Shown here piece by piece: positions 12,025 through 22,036 of a stretch of DNA of 64,000 nucleotides. Positions within the stretch are counted from its first letter, which is position 1. Each line of letters begins with the position of its first letter. The DNA comes from Anthopleura xanthogrammica (taxonomy: Eukaryota > Cnidaria > Anthozoa > Actiniaria > Actiniidae). Below the pieces are notes generated by a model, which was given only the letters and a program-made list of their open reading frames with translations, did not search any database and was not told the origin of the DNA. The stretch is from the NCBI GenBank assembly GCA_964019055.1, contig OZ025221.1:4914968-4978967 (forward strand), in the 5' to 3' direction. Both the position numbers and the translations under genes were made by a program.

Positions 12025-12971
12025 TCATAAAACCTGATAAACAAACATATGACACTTGAATAAATCTCCTGTCAAATGATATGGTTCAAGAGACTTGGAT
12101 ATGAGCTTCCATGCTTTACTCTCTAATAGTTGTGCCATCTTCTCTTCATATCCATATTCCTTGTCGAACATGACATCTTCTCGTATTGAGAAGCAAATCA
12201 GTCCACCAGGCTTGACTACTCGTACCATTTCATCCATTGCTCCTTCTGCCTTGACATTACCTTTAGTGAATACTCCTATGCTTACAACTGCATCATAAGT
12301 ATTGGATGGAATAGGAAGCTGTTTACCAGGCAGTATTAACTCTGCAATATACTTCTTATAAAGCCCTTTGCTTCTGGCTACATCATTGCTCTTCTCTGAT
12401 GGCTCCAGAGCATCAAGATTAGTGTAGTTCAACTTTTTCAGCTCTTCACCCACTAATCCAGTGCCAGAACCAACATCAAGTATTCTACAGTCTGTCCCAA
12501 ACTGGTGCTGCTCTAGGAACTCTACAAGCTTCTTTGCTCCAACTTTAGGGCCGATGTAACCACGTTCGGTTTTCGTATCCTGACATTGTTTAAGATATGT
12601 TGGTTAGAAGGGTTTTTAGAAACTATTTTTGGGCTAATTAAGTTTAATGGTGGATTAGTGTATGGCATGAACATTAATTCAAGACATGGGATTATGTAAC
12701 TCCTCGAGTTCTGAGTTCACATGAGATATATAAGCTTAATGTTATTTAAGCGACATGAGAAACCAGAGTACAGCTGCTTAAAGTAATAATAGGTTACGTT
12801 TTCTAACTGTATATCTTTTACGAAATTTTCGTGCAGATAGAATCGTGGTGTCTGGTAAAAAAAGTAGTTTACCTTATCATATTCTTCTGCCCAGTCATCA
12901 TAATACTTGATCAGTTGATCACTACTGTGGAAATCGTTACACTTGATCGACGGTTCACTGGATCCACTCAT
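12025..12971 (-). CDS. METTL27: METTL27-like SAM-dependent methyltransferase (2 exons, 217 aa)
   Basis: Exons on the minus strand are 12971-12873 (33 codons) and 12579-12025, in phase 0 with GT..AG borders. The product is a class I Rossmann-fold methyltransferase of the METTL27 (WBSCR27) type. The substrate is not established from sequence. Visible: YDDWAEEYDK near the N-terminus, SAM-binding motif I ILDVGSGTG at about 66-74, an acidic segment with YDAVVSIGVF, and the late motif VVKPGGLICFS. The length is slightly below human METTL27 (about 245 aa). Its start faces a plus-strand transcription unit, with a short shared upstream region from 12972. Decayed copies of its last exon lie downstream at 10367-10980, and a first-exon fragment at 381-524, showing past tandem duplication. 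Confidence 0.85.
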
Positions 12972-14638
12972 GGTTCGAAAATATTTGCTTTGGCCGCAAA
13001 ATGTTCCGGTAAAAGTTAGTAACCCCTACGCTCTTAGTGTCGTCACGTAATGCTTCTCTCGGAAACGTTGCGTGACGACGTGACGACCCTAAGAACGTCG
13101 AAGGAGGATCTAGATGGTAGCCGCCTGCGGTTGGGCATTTTTCGAGACTAGAATTCATGATAAAGCTCTAGAAAAAAGTCCACTCAAATACAACAAATCG
13201 AAGATATCTTATAGGGTTTTGGGTTATTTTTTGATTCCATTTATATCAGAAATCTGCAGGAGTTTTGCAAATCCGAAGGATCTTGTTTGGGTCGTTTGGG
13301 TTACCTTTGGTGTCTTGATGTTGTATTGCAAGCTGGCAGGGCAGGCTGGGATACGAGAACAGATGTTTTGGGAAGGGCAAAGCAAGGGTAAGTACGTTAG
13401 AAAAAACACCCAAAAAACTGTTTTTATGCCTTATTTCTTTTAAAATAATGTACTATAAGATACATGAATAATCTATTATTATAACTTTAGCTAATTTTTC
13501 GAGATATTGGCACGTAAAAAGCTTGTTTATCCAAAACCTTTAGAATTTTGACAAACGTGTACCACATTTACAAATGACACTCGCTGAAGCAGCCTTCTGA
13601 AGACGAAGAAAACCAAAATCTGGGTTAAATGCCGTGGCCCTGATCTGGATGTATTCATACTTCGCTTTCAAAAGTAGCAGTTCGTTCATTATTTTGCATT
13701 CACGAACCAGAATAGCTCTTTTCCCATGATAGATAAAAAAATACCAACACAAAGATGGCGAGGACTATGGCAATTTTACACACATCGCACTCACACATCG
13801 TTGTTTAACTTTGTCCAGGGTACTACGTTTATTGAACCAAAACTACACTATTACTCCTTTATATTACAATTATAACCTCAACGTTCAGGGAGATATTGCA
13901 AGATGGGAGAGATTTAAAGATTTACCTTAGAAAACGAAAACAGATCTTGTGTAGTGATTTTGATTTTTTTATGTTTTACTGCCTAAATAATTTACATAAT
14001 TTGATCGACATATTTGTAATATGTAATATGTACAGCATAATTATGTAGATTGAATAACTATAGAATACCCCGCAGAGTAAAAGTATTATAGTAGCTATGA
14101 GTCTACACGGCCTTCAAAGCCTATGAGCCTACAGTGTAGGTGCCTACACAGCCTTGGAAGCCTACATGCCTACAAGCCTACGAGTCTACACAGCCTTGAA
14201 GCCTACATGCCTACAAGCCTACGAGTGTACACAGCCTTGGAAGCCTACATGCCTGCAAGCCTACATGTCTAGAGTACACAGCCTTCAAAGCCTATGAGCC
14301 TATGTGCCTACACAGTCTACGAGCCTATGCTGTTATTCTTACGAAGTCTTCCCAAATATTAACCCTAAACCAGGTATCTCACTCTGTAGGCATAGGCAGA
14401 CTACTATCCATACTTTTACTATGTGGGTTATTTTATAGTTGTCATATATATTTAGTTAGGTAGGTGGTAACAAATCGAAAATTTCCAAAGCACATCTAGT
14501 TCATTGTATGGAATATGTGATTGTCATAGGATATTTCTGATATTCATGTTACACAAATCATGTAATTTTGAATTCTTCTTTTTCATGCCTCCACAGATCA
14601 TTGAATCACTCAGACCCTCTAACTACCACTAAGATAAA
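12972..14638. other. Shared upstream region and 5' region of the first LRRC8-like gene
   Basis: Directly upstream of the methyltransferase start, 13030-13090 has several CGTCAC/GTGACG motifs in both orientations (CRE-like half sites), suiting a divergent promoter. A possible non-coding first exon ends at a good donor (G|GTAAGTAC, exon end 13387), and an acceptor (CCACAG) ends at 14596, shortly before the ATG at 14639. Splicing these is inference. An ORF at 13114-13443 crosses that donor and shows no family similarity. A minisatellite at 14098-14335 is listed separately. Confidence 0.45.
14098..14335. repeat. Minisatellite upstream of LRRC8-like gene 1
   Basis: Units built from GCCTACA, GCCTACGAG and CACAGCCTTGGAA, with a higher-order period of about 50-60 bases, imperfectly repeated four to five times. 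It is non-coding and about 300 bases before the start codon, in the presumed 5' UTR intron. Confidence 0.85.
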
Positions 14639-15898
14639 ATGATTCCTATTGGGCACTTAATAGCCAAGCCTGATACAGGACTTAAAATACTAACCCCATG
14701 GTGGGACGTGTTATCACACTACCTTACTGCTGCGATAATGACCATTGCTTTGACAGCCACTGCACTACAAGCAGCCTTAGACAACCTCATATGCATTCCT
14801 GCTGTGGATTGTTCTGAATTTGTTAAAGATCCACTTGCAGTGTGGAATAAAACACTCCCAAATAACCATCTCCTTGGAGACATTTGTAGCAAGGGAAGGC
14901 CAGTCTTAAACACATCGCATGCTAACGGTATTCTCATGACGACAATGAGTGATCGGCGTCAGTATGATTTCATTGATTCTACATGCTATCAGAATATATT
15001 ACCCTGGTTCACAGCATTCTTTCCTTTCATCATTTTTGGAGAAGCAGTCTTGTTTCTTTTGTTTGATAATTTCTGGAGCAAGATGCCGAGGACTTCTTCG
15101 ACACTGAATCATTTTGTTGCATTAGTTACAGAGTGTTATAATGCTGAGGCTACTCTTTCAGATGTGCTAAAAGAAGTAGCTGAAAAAGAAAATGAAGATG
15201 AGAACGATGAAGACCAATCATCAGGGACTTCCACTAAACCTGAGAAACAGCCCTTGCTTGACACACCTGATGTAAAATTTAAGTCAGGGGCTCATGAACC
15301 TGAAGATCAAAAGGGCTCAAAAGAAGAAGTAACCACACCCACACCTGCTTCCTCCCATGCCGCAAGCATAAAAGCTTTATATGAAAAAGTTGGGAAATTC
15401 AAACGCAGCTATAAATCCACCTACTTCTTACTGCGAGTATACAAGCTCCGAGCATTTCTTCAAATCATCATGTGTATTTTTGCTCTTACAGTTAACTTCT
15501 TACACTATAGCAGCCTGAGAGATACTGTTGAATGTCGACTAAAACAGGTCTTTATCACTGATTATGAGTTCTTCCAGTGTTCTAGGTTTATTGCACCATT
15601 TTATCGAGCTATGGTTGTCATATTAGCTATTCCTACAGTTATGTGTTTTGGCACATCTTTTTATGCCCTTTTCTGGGTGTTTTACAACAGCCAAAATGCC
15701 AGAGTAAAAACAAATGAAACAACAGAATATGTACGAATTAGAGGCGATATGTCTCTTCTCTACTTTCTGTTGGATGAGTATGACAAGCTGTACTCCAACA
15801 GGCTGGCAGCATTTTTATCAAAGGAGAAAAGAAAGACAATTGAAAGAAAGCTGACCGATGTACATAAAAGAAGTTTCCATAAAGAGTCCTCATTATAG
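14639..15898 (+). CDS. LRRC8/pannexin-like channel protein without LRRs, paralogue 1 (419 aa)
   Basis: A single-exon ORF resembling only the pore-forming half of LRRC8 (volume-regulated anion channel) proteins. The N-terminus MIP...LKILTPWWDV matches the LRRC8 start. Four membrane segments lie at about 25-47, 121-145, 272-291 and 322-350. Extracellular loop cysteines C52, C58, C116, C299 and C314 match the LRRC8 disulfide framework (C83 is additional). The post-TM2 motif MPRTSSTLNHFV and DMSLLYFLLDEYDKLYS are LRRC8-like. R106, ten residues before C116, occupies the LRRC8A R103 filter position. The intracellular loop (about 175-245) is acidic and low-complexity. Vertebrate LRRC8 proteins continue into about 15 LRRs. 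Here the protein stops about 35 residues after the DEYD motif, and no LRR ORF follows before the next gene. An ion or osmolyte channel role at the plasma membrane is inferred. Confidence 0.85.
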   Translation: MIPIGHLIAKPDTGLKILTPWWDVLSHYLTAAIMTIALTATALQAALDNLICIPAVDCSEFVKDPLAVWNKTLPNNHLLGDICSKGRPVLNTSHANGILMTTMSDRRQYDFIDSTCYQNILPWFTAFFPFIIFGEAVLFLLFDNFWSKMPRTSSTLNHFVALVTECYNAEATLSDVLKEVAEKENEDENDEDQSSGTSTKPEKQPLLDTPDVKFKSGAHEPEDQKGSKEEVTTPTPASSHAASIKALYEKVGKFKRSYKSTYFLLRVYKLRAFLQIIMCIFALTVNFLHYSSLRDTVECRLKQVFITDYEFFQCSRFIAPFYRAMVVILAIPTVMCFGTSFYALFWVFYNSQNARVKTNETTEYVRIRGDMSLLYFLLDEYDKLYSNRLAAFLSKEKRKTIERKLTDVHKRSFHKESSL

Positions 15899-18079
15899 AG
15901 TGGTTTTCATTAACCCTTGAAACATCGTACTAATATACCATTTTACCCATACCGTGGCCATCTTTCTATTATTATCTATCTTATAATTCTATTTTTTTAA
16001 GTAAGACATTATGGGATGGAGAGGAGGCAATTTTTTTGAAAAATTATAATTTGCACAGCTGTCAGGGTATATATAACCTTGTGTTATCCTATAAGAAACA
16101 CATCTAAAAACCAATTGAATTTGCTGGTAGTTGGAGCAATATGTGAAACACCAAAGTATAATAATAATTAAATATTAAGAAATATTTATAAAGCATAGAG
16201 TGACAGGGTTACTTTCAAATTATTTGAAAGTAACCCTGTCACTCTATGCTTTATAAATATTTCTACATTTGCTCCCTTGGCATAATTTAAGATGGCTACT
16301 CTATCAGTAAGAAAGTCTAATAGGGTGTAGTCAGATAACCACACACACACACAAAAAAGAATTAGAGTGAAGTAGTGCTAAATATGCTAAAGTGTATTTC
16401 ACGGGTTTATGAAACCACTCTAACATCTAACATTTATGTCTTAAAGTGGCTAATGCCATGAAAAAGAAAAAAAATAGGCAGTCTATGACTGTATGTATCT
16501 GTGGGTATAGAATAACTGGGTATAGAACAGAAGACATGGTTGATGCAATGATGAGAGGACTTGTGAGTTTGTTTTAATGTTGTATGTTTGAATAGATTAG
16601 AGGATATAATTTAGAAGGTAACTAACCATTGCATATTGTAAGTGAAATATGTATGGGACAACATGTGATTGATTGTATTATTGAGGGGGACGTAAGTGGA
16701 GTTAGAATACTGCGAAACTGCACAGAAAAAACTAAAAAGACCGCAATACAGCAACACTTGCCTCTGCCTTGCATTTAGACAACTAAGACAGAACAAATAT
16801 ACTTTTTTTCACTGATTACTGCAGCCTAAAATTTATATTAACCAGATAGTCTTTCAAAACTGCAATACCAATTTCCACATGAAAGAATCACTCCCAAGAG
16901 TGGCATCACATGGTCTGAAATGGGCACAACAAACAACGAAGCTAAAGAGGTCTACATGTAAACTGCATTACGGCAAGCCCTTACGTCCCCCTGTATTATT
17001 GGTTGCTACATCATTTATCCATGTTAATAGTAGTACATGTCTCTAGATGTCATTTATTTGTTGTGGTGTAGCTGACCACATTAATACTGACATGACAAGG
17101 TAGTATAGCTGTCTCTATGTAATATTATATAATGCAACAGTATTGCATTCAATGCAAACCCCTGTTTGTGAAGACCACATTATTATAATTATAATTTTAT
17201 TTTTTTAGATAGTTTATTATATTTTTCTTATCAATACTTTTTTATTTGTATTTTAATTGTAGTACTCCGAGGTCCCTGAAAATAATGTACAAGTTGAATA
17301 ATACCAGTGTTTTGAAATCATACAGAATTTCAATGGTGTCATTGAATAGCTGACCTATAAACGAGGCTAATCCTTTGCAAATGAGTATGTGGTCTTTAAT
17401 AACAGCAGTTTGCATCAGATGCAAAATTGGTATATTACGATAGAAAAACAGATTGCTGTTTATTTTTCATAAATGCTGTATAATTATATGAAAAGATAAT
17501 ATTATTGCAGGATAACAGTACAAGCCACACTCTTGGACAAACTAGTTGAGAGTTTTGGAGTTTGCAAAGATATTTTGTGTAAAACACATTTAAGTCCCCT
17601 TACAACAACCTCTTCCCCCCTCCCCCCAAACAAAGAGGGAGCCGTGCTACCCAATGGAATCAACATTTTTGGGGGAGGGGGTAAGCAAATTTAGATAATA
17701 TTTTATAAGGAAAATTTCTTTTTTTATGATTAAAAATTCTCAACTCATTTTGTCCAAGATTGAAGCTTAGAAATTACTGGTTTGCAATCTTTCCCAAGAT
17801 AATAAAATAACATGTTGGCCATGCTGGATAATATAACAAAAGAATTCATTGAAAAATCTTTTGTTAAATTCATCCAACATGGCGGCTGTGACTTTATTGT
17901 ATGAATGGGATTTTATTACAAAATGTTCATAATTATTTATTAAACTAAAGTTCACCAGCATAATATTGATAATAATTTTATATCAGTATAATATTGATTA
18001 AAATTTTACATTATAATTTTATTATAAATTTTGGAATAAAAAATTATGAAAATTGACATCTGCTCATCCATACAGCTTA
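15899..18079. other. Intergenic, gene-free
   Basis: AT-rich sequence between two convergent genes. It contains a perfect hairpin (16178-16264), a short CA run near 16345, and C/G-rich patches around 17610-17680 (CCCCTCCCCCC and GGGGGAGGGGG, partly complementary). No leucine-rich-repeat coding sequence is present, which matters for the truncated LRRC8-like gene upstream. Confidence 0.6.
16178..16264. repeat. Perfect 87-bp hairpin (43-bp arms, 1-base loop)
   Basis: Bases 16178-16220 are the exact reverse complement of 16222-16264, with a single T between them. There are no mismatches, so it is recent or under some constraint. It carries no terminal motif of a known MITE and no clear target-site duplication. 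Confidence 0.95.
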
Positions 18080-18425
18080 TACCGTATTTACTCGATTAAC
18101 CGCCGCGGCGCTCTTTAAATGTTTAGTGTTACGGATGCGGCGCTTAATCGAGGGAAGCGCTTATTTGAGGGCAGCGGTTTTTAAAACGGAAATTTTTGGA
18201 GAGAGGCTAAATGGGGGCGCAATGAAATATGCCCACTTCGAACAGAAAAAGATTGTATTACGAGTTAATAAGTTTGTAAGGCTGGTTTAGACTGAGTCTT
18301 ACCATGGTTGTTTCATATATAGCGCCTAATTATTGTAAGGCAATGCGGCACAACAGAATCGAGGGCGGCGCTTAAACGAGGACGGCGCGTAAACGAGAGC
18401 GGTGCTTAAACGAGTAGAAACGGTA
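18080..18425. mobile_element. MITE with TACCGT...ACGGTA ends
   Basis: The left end TACCGTATTTACTCG and right end CGAGTAGAAACGGTA are imperfect inverted repeats that continue into GC-rich arms (GCGGCGC/GCGCCGC types). The interior has several GCGGCGCTTAAACGAGG-like units near the right end. TA at both borders would fit a TA target site. It ends 12 bases from the stop codon of the minus-strand oxidoreductase gene, so it probably lies in that gene's 3' UTR. Confidence 0.75.
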
Positions 18426-18437
18426 AGTGATAAGTTT

Positions 18438-19955
18438 TCATTCTATCTTACAAACTACAGTATCGCTTAAAATATGCGATTCGTAAATATTGGATATCAA
18501 ACGAGTGCTTAGTTCATGCGATAGAAAATCACTCGCATCTCCGAGACCTGTTTGTCCGTGCAAGCAATCCACAAAAGCGAAGAATCCAAGGGCTCTACTA
18601 TTCTCCTGATGGCCATGACTATATCCTGACATATATTCCGTTTCCAAATCTTTGATAGAGAATTTACTAAAAGTTCCAACATCAGACGTGGCGACGTGTG
18701 GATTCCTGTAAACAGTTACATCAAGATGATCGACTCCACCTGCTACATAACGTTTGTCAGAGTCTTGTGTTGTATCAAATATTGATTGATATGAGTGAAG
18801 ATGAAGAGACTGAAATGGTCCCTGTTGAATGACATGTGATTCGTGTCGTACTCTACCATTTCCCTTGTACAAATTACGACCTTTATTGGAAAGCCACGAG
18901 CGATTCGAGAAGCCATTGTGTTGTAGATTGGCAGTCGCCATGGTGATTATCTTGTTATCCTTCATATAGCGCAATTGTACGAAGGAGTCCACTTCACCAC
19001 ATTGTGCTAAGATTTTTTCTAGCTCTTTTTCCTTGCTGTGATAAGGGTCCAATTTTTCATACGCTTTTTCACCGTAGAGACTTTTATAATCATCAATTGT
19101 ATATTGCCCAATCAAATCCAATGGACGCACCATGGTGGAGTTGACTTTAATGCTATCAAAGTCTTTCCCTGAACAACTTGCATAGCTTGTGCGTACTAAG
19201 TGCTGGAGTATGTCAAGACAGTGGTATCCACTATGGCCCACCTTTCCATAGCCCTGATTGTAACTATGGTAATTCTGGTCAGCGATTTCAAAAGGAGTCC
19301 TGTGCTCTCCATCACAGTGATAACTATGAATACTTGTAATTGGAATATTCACCCTTTCTGATATTTCTTCGATAAGCTGACAAAGCTTCACATATGCAGG
19401 ATGAAATCTTCTCTGGGCAAGAATTATGAAACATAAAAAGGGATTTTTTCTCTTACCCTCAAGGTATGTTTCTTTGAGGTCCAAATAATCCTGAAACAGT
19501 CCCTTTGCAGCATGTAGATTTGATATAACGTTTTCTCGTATCGTAATAGGCTTATCCATGAGAATAGAGATGTTATTTCTTAAAAAGAAATTGGCGTACA
19601 TCTTATGGACCAGCGGTTCTGTCGCAATAATGACTCCATCAATACCATGTTTCTTGATCAAGTTCGATAAAGGCTTGTGATGATCGTCAGGTATTTGAGA
19701 TTTACCGGGCTTGTTCCCCTCGTCACAAAGGAATAACACTTCCTTAGGCTGGTAAACGTATTTCTCCAGGTACTTAACAATAGATGATCGAGCTGACTTT
19801 AAATCAACTACAAGGCTAAGCTCCACATTCAGCTTCCTTCCATACTTTGCTAGCAATGGATAGTATATTCTTTGAGCGTGCAATCCCAACCCAATCAGTG
19901 CTATTTTCCTTCTTCTTCCAGACACAACATTGGATATCTGACGTTGTAAGCTCAT
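18438..19955 (-). CDS. Gfo/Idh/MocA-type NAD(P)-dependent oxidoreductase, single exon (505 aa)
   Basis: One uninterrupted minus-strand ORF. The N-terminus has a Rossmann nucleotide-binding loop (KIALIGLGLHAQ, about 17-28). It is followed by GVIIATEPLVHKMYA and ILMDKPIT (about 131-138), the position of the family's EKP-like motif with Lys135. HSGYHCLDIL (about 241-250) supplies the His/Asp pattern (H245, D248) expected near the active site. Family members oxidise or reduce sugars, inositols and related cyclic compounds; the substrate here is unknown. The length exceeds the usual 330-400 residues, with extra C-terminal sequence. No signal peptide is evident, so it is probably cytosolic. The lack of introns among spliced neighbours fits retroposition or horizontal transfer from microbes. 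MSLQRQ... at 19955 is the first ATG before the Rossmann motif. Confidence 0.8.
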   Translation of the reverse strand: MSLQRQISNVVSGRRRKIALIGLGLHAQRIYYPLLAKYGRKLNVELSLVVDLKSARSSIVKYLEKYVYQPKEVLFLCDEGNKPGKSQIPDDHHKPLSNLIKKHGIDGVIIATEPLVHKMYANFFLRNNISILMDKPITIRENVISNLHAAKGLFQDYLDLKETYLEGKRKNPFLCFIILAQRRFHPAYVKLCQLIEEISERVNIPITSIHSYHCDGEHRTPFEIADQNYHSYNQGYGKVGHSGYHCLDILQHLVRTSYASCSGKDFDSIKVNSTMVRPLDLIGQYTIDDYKSLYGEKAYEKLDPYHSKEKELEKILAQCGEVDSFVQLRYMKDNKIITMATANLQHNGFSNRSWLSNKGRNLYKGNGRVRHESHVIQQGPFQSLHLHSYQSIFDTTQDSDKRYVAGGVDHLDVTVYRNPHVATSDVGTFSKFSIKDLETEYMSGYSHGHQENSRALGFFAFVDCLHGQTGLGDASDFLSHELSTRLISNIYESHILSDTVVCKIE

Positions 19956-21777
19956 GTTGGAGAAAATATTGGCAAATATTTTGCTGTTAATACTTTTACA
20001 AATTAAAGCATATCTGATAATAAAATTGTGTTGGTGTTATACATCATTTCATTCAGTAAACCCTTCTGTTGGTAGACATTCCTTGATCTTCTTCACAAGT
20101 GCTCACAGCCGAGATTTCTGTTGCAACAAATTAAAATATAAACCATAAATAAGTCATTTATAATAATTAATACTATATATAAACTTGAGTGCATAGAGCT
20201 CAGTTAATCATAAGGTAATGCGCATTCGTGCGCGTCATTCATGCGCAAGGGCTTTTTATCATTTTTATCATATTTATCATTCTCGTACCCCGAAACAGCT
20301 AGAGCTCAACACGGGCCCTGTATCACATACCCGCAGCGGACTTTTGGGGAATGCCGCAAAGACCCTCGGATACTATTGAGCAATTTCAGTTTTGCTTTTT
20401 CTTACAAAGGAAAAAACCGAAGAAACTCAGTTCAACTCAGCAATTACATATGCAGCATTTGAAATTCTTACTACGAAGATATGATTTAAGTATAAGAGAA
20501 AAACCAGTACATCGTAGAAGAATTTTTTAATCTTACGATATATCAGCATGCCAGTACTTGCCTTCTTCAGGTAAGGAAGATGACGATGTATGATATAATA
20601 TGATGTAAGGTATGATGACGTATGCAAACCCCATAACTTAAAAAAAATATTGCATCTAAATCAATTCAGTCAAACCGTGAGTTTTATAATTATCTTGGTT
20701 TTCTATTATTGACTCAAAAGCTATCTTTGTGACAATTGTATTCCTTCGGTTTTGCATGTTATCCACCATAAATGTCATAAATAAATAAATAAATAAAATA
20801 AAATTGCCGATCGTTCGGATTACCTTAAGTGGTGGCGTATTTTCCGGGCCCATGAACTTGCTCATAAATTTTTAAAAACCACTAAAACTTACAAAGTGAA
20901 AAATCTTCTCGATGACTAAACCTCCACCTGGGACAATCAGAACTTAACACAAAAAATCCTGTAGTGAAGAGGAAGTAAGATCTTTATGGAGCTCCTAAAA
21001 TTCCTTTTGAGACAGGAAGTCGTTTTTCCATACGATTGCATTGATGTCACACCGGCCTATAACGAGTTCTAACATGCACGCTTGACTTCACTACCAGTGT
21101 GACGTCACGCTTCGGCTCGCTGATGTTCGAAACTGTGTAAAAATCGTGGAGTTTCTATCCTTTTTCCTGCCCTAATTGACATACCAATGCTTTAGACAGT
21201 AACTGAAAAGATTGAAGATGACGAAGGAAATCACCTGATAGCGAACTTTTGAACGTAAGTGGCCTTCCTTAAATCATTATCGACTTTGCCCTTGAGTTCA
21301 CAAGTACTTGTTCAACTTATAGTCCCTATCAGCGATGTTCATTGTGTAAAAACATCGATTGACGTCAAGAATCAGTTCTAACGCCGGTTAGGGTCAACAT
21401 CGATCGCTAAAGGAAGTTTATTTTATATGTTTCAGTCTACGATTGTCGTTAGTCTTCTTTTATTCTTGGCATCAGTCAGCTTGACTGAAAAAAAAAGTAT
21501 TGGAGAGGAACTTGTTTCAAGACTCAAGCTCGTCATCGCAAATTTCGGTTCGATCCTTCTTCGTGTAGAGGACACAGTCTACGAAAGGCTTCAAGTTGAC
21601 GAAGAACGAAGACAACGAATACAATAGGTTTCTATATATTGTACACAGTGACCACGATATTTATTAGTTTCAGGTCTTTGGTTTCGGGCTTCCTGTGGAT
21701 TTGGAAGAACTGATTACATCCGCTTCCCACCCTTCCCCCTATGGGGAAAAAACGTCGTATATTAGTATTGTTTGTAA
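19956..21777. other. Intergenic and 5' region of the sulfotransferase gene
   Basis: AT-rich sequence. Candidate non-coding upstream exons of the sulfotransferase gene can be drawn: a donor at 21254|GTAAGTGG, an acceptor TTTCAG at about 21433, and an acceptor CTGTTTAG at about 22033 just before the coding start. These are splice-signal inferences only. A GCTCGCTGATG / GTGACGTCACGC patch near 21100-21120 contains a CRE-like TGACGTCA. Confidence 0.4.
21427..21627 (+). CDS. Doubtful small ORF with signal-peptide-like start (66 aa)
   Basis: The ORF starts with a hydrophobic stretch (STIVVSLLLFLASVSL) that resembles a signal peptide, followed by a charged segment. The ATG lies upstream of a good splice acceptor (ATGTTTCAG), so in a spliced transcript the start codon would be intronic. 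It is more likely part of a 5' UTR exon of the sulfotransferase gene than a real secreted peptide. No family recognised. Confidence 0.2.
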   Translation: MFQSTIVVSLLLFLASVSLTEKKSIGEELVSRLKLVIANFGSILLRVEDTVYERLQVDEERRQRIQ

Positions 21778-21976
21778 TAGACTGTGAACAGTCCCTCTTT
21801 TCCCTCCTAACTCAGTCGAGTCGGGTTTTTTCCTGCCTTGGACGCGCAGGGAGTGAGTCTACTTTTCCTCTCCTCGCGTGCCGCTTCAAACTCGCCCCCA
21901 CTCTCCGCGCGTCCAAGGCAGGAAAAAACCCGATTCGACTGAGTTAGGAGGGAAAAGAGGGACTGTTAACAGTCTA
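21778..21976. mobile_element. hAT-like MITE with 70-bp inverted ends and 8-bp target duplication
   Basis: The arms at 21778-21847 and 21907-21976 are reverse complements with two mismatches in 70. The outer ends read TAGACTGTGAACAGTC and its complement. GTTTGTAA directly flanks both sides (21770-21777 and 21977-21984), an 8-bp target-site duplication as made by hAT-superfamily transposases. It lies within about 60 bp of the sulfotransferase start, in the presumed 5' UTR intron. Confidence 0.88.
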
Positions 21977-22036
21977 GTTTGTAACTGAAGTTGTGATAAC
22001 TAACCTTACATACATATTTCTATTTCTGTTTAGCAC

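Noticed and set aside
13114..13443. 109-codon plus-strand ORF before LRRC8-like gene 1
   Set aside because: It crosses a strong splice donor at 13387 and has no family similarity. It fits a non-coding first exon reading through into its intron.
15899..18437. Missing leucine-rich repeats of LRRC8-like gene 1
   Set aside because: I looked for LxxLxLxxN-type repeats in the downstream ORFs and found none, so truncation by a single frameshift is not supported.
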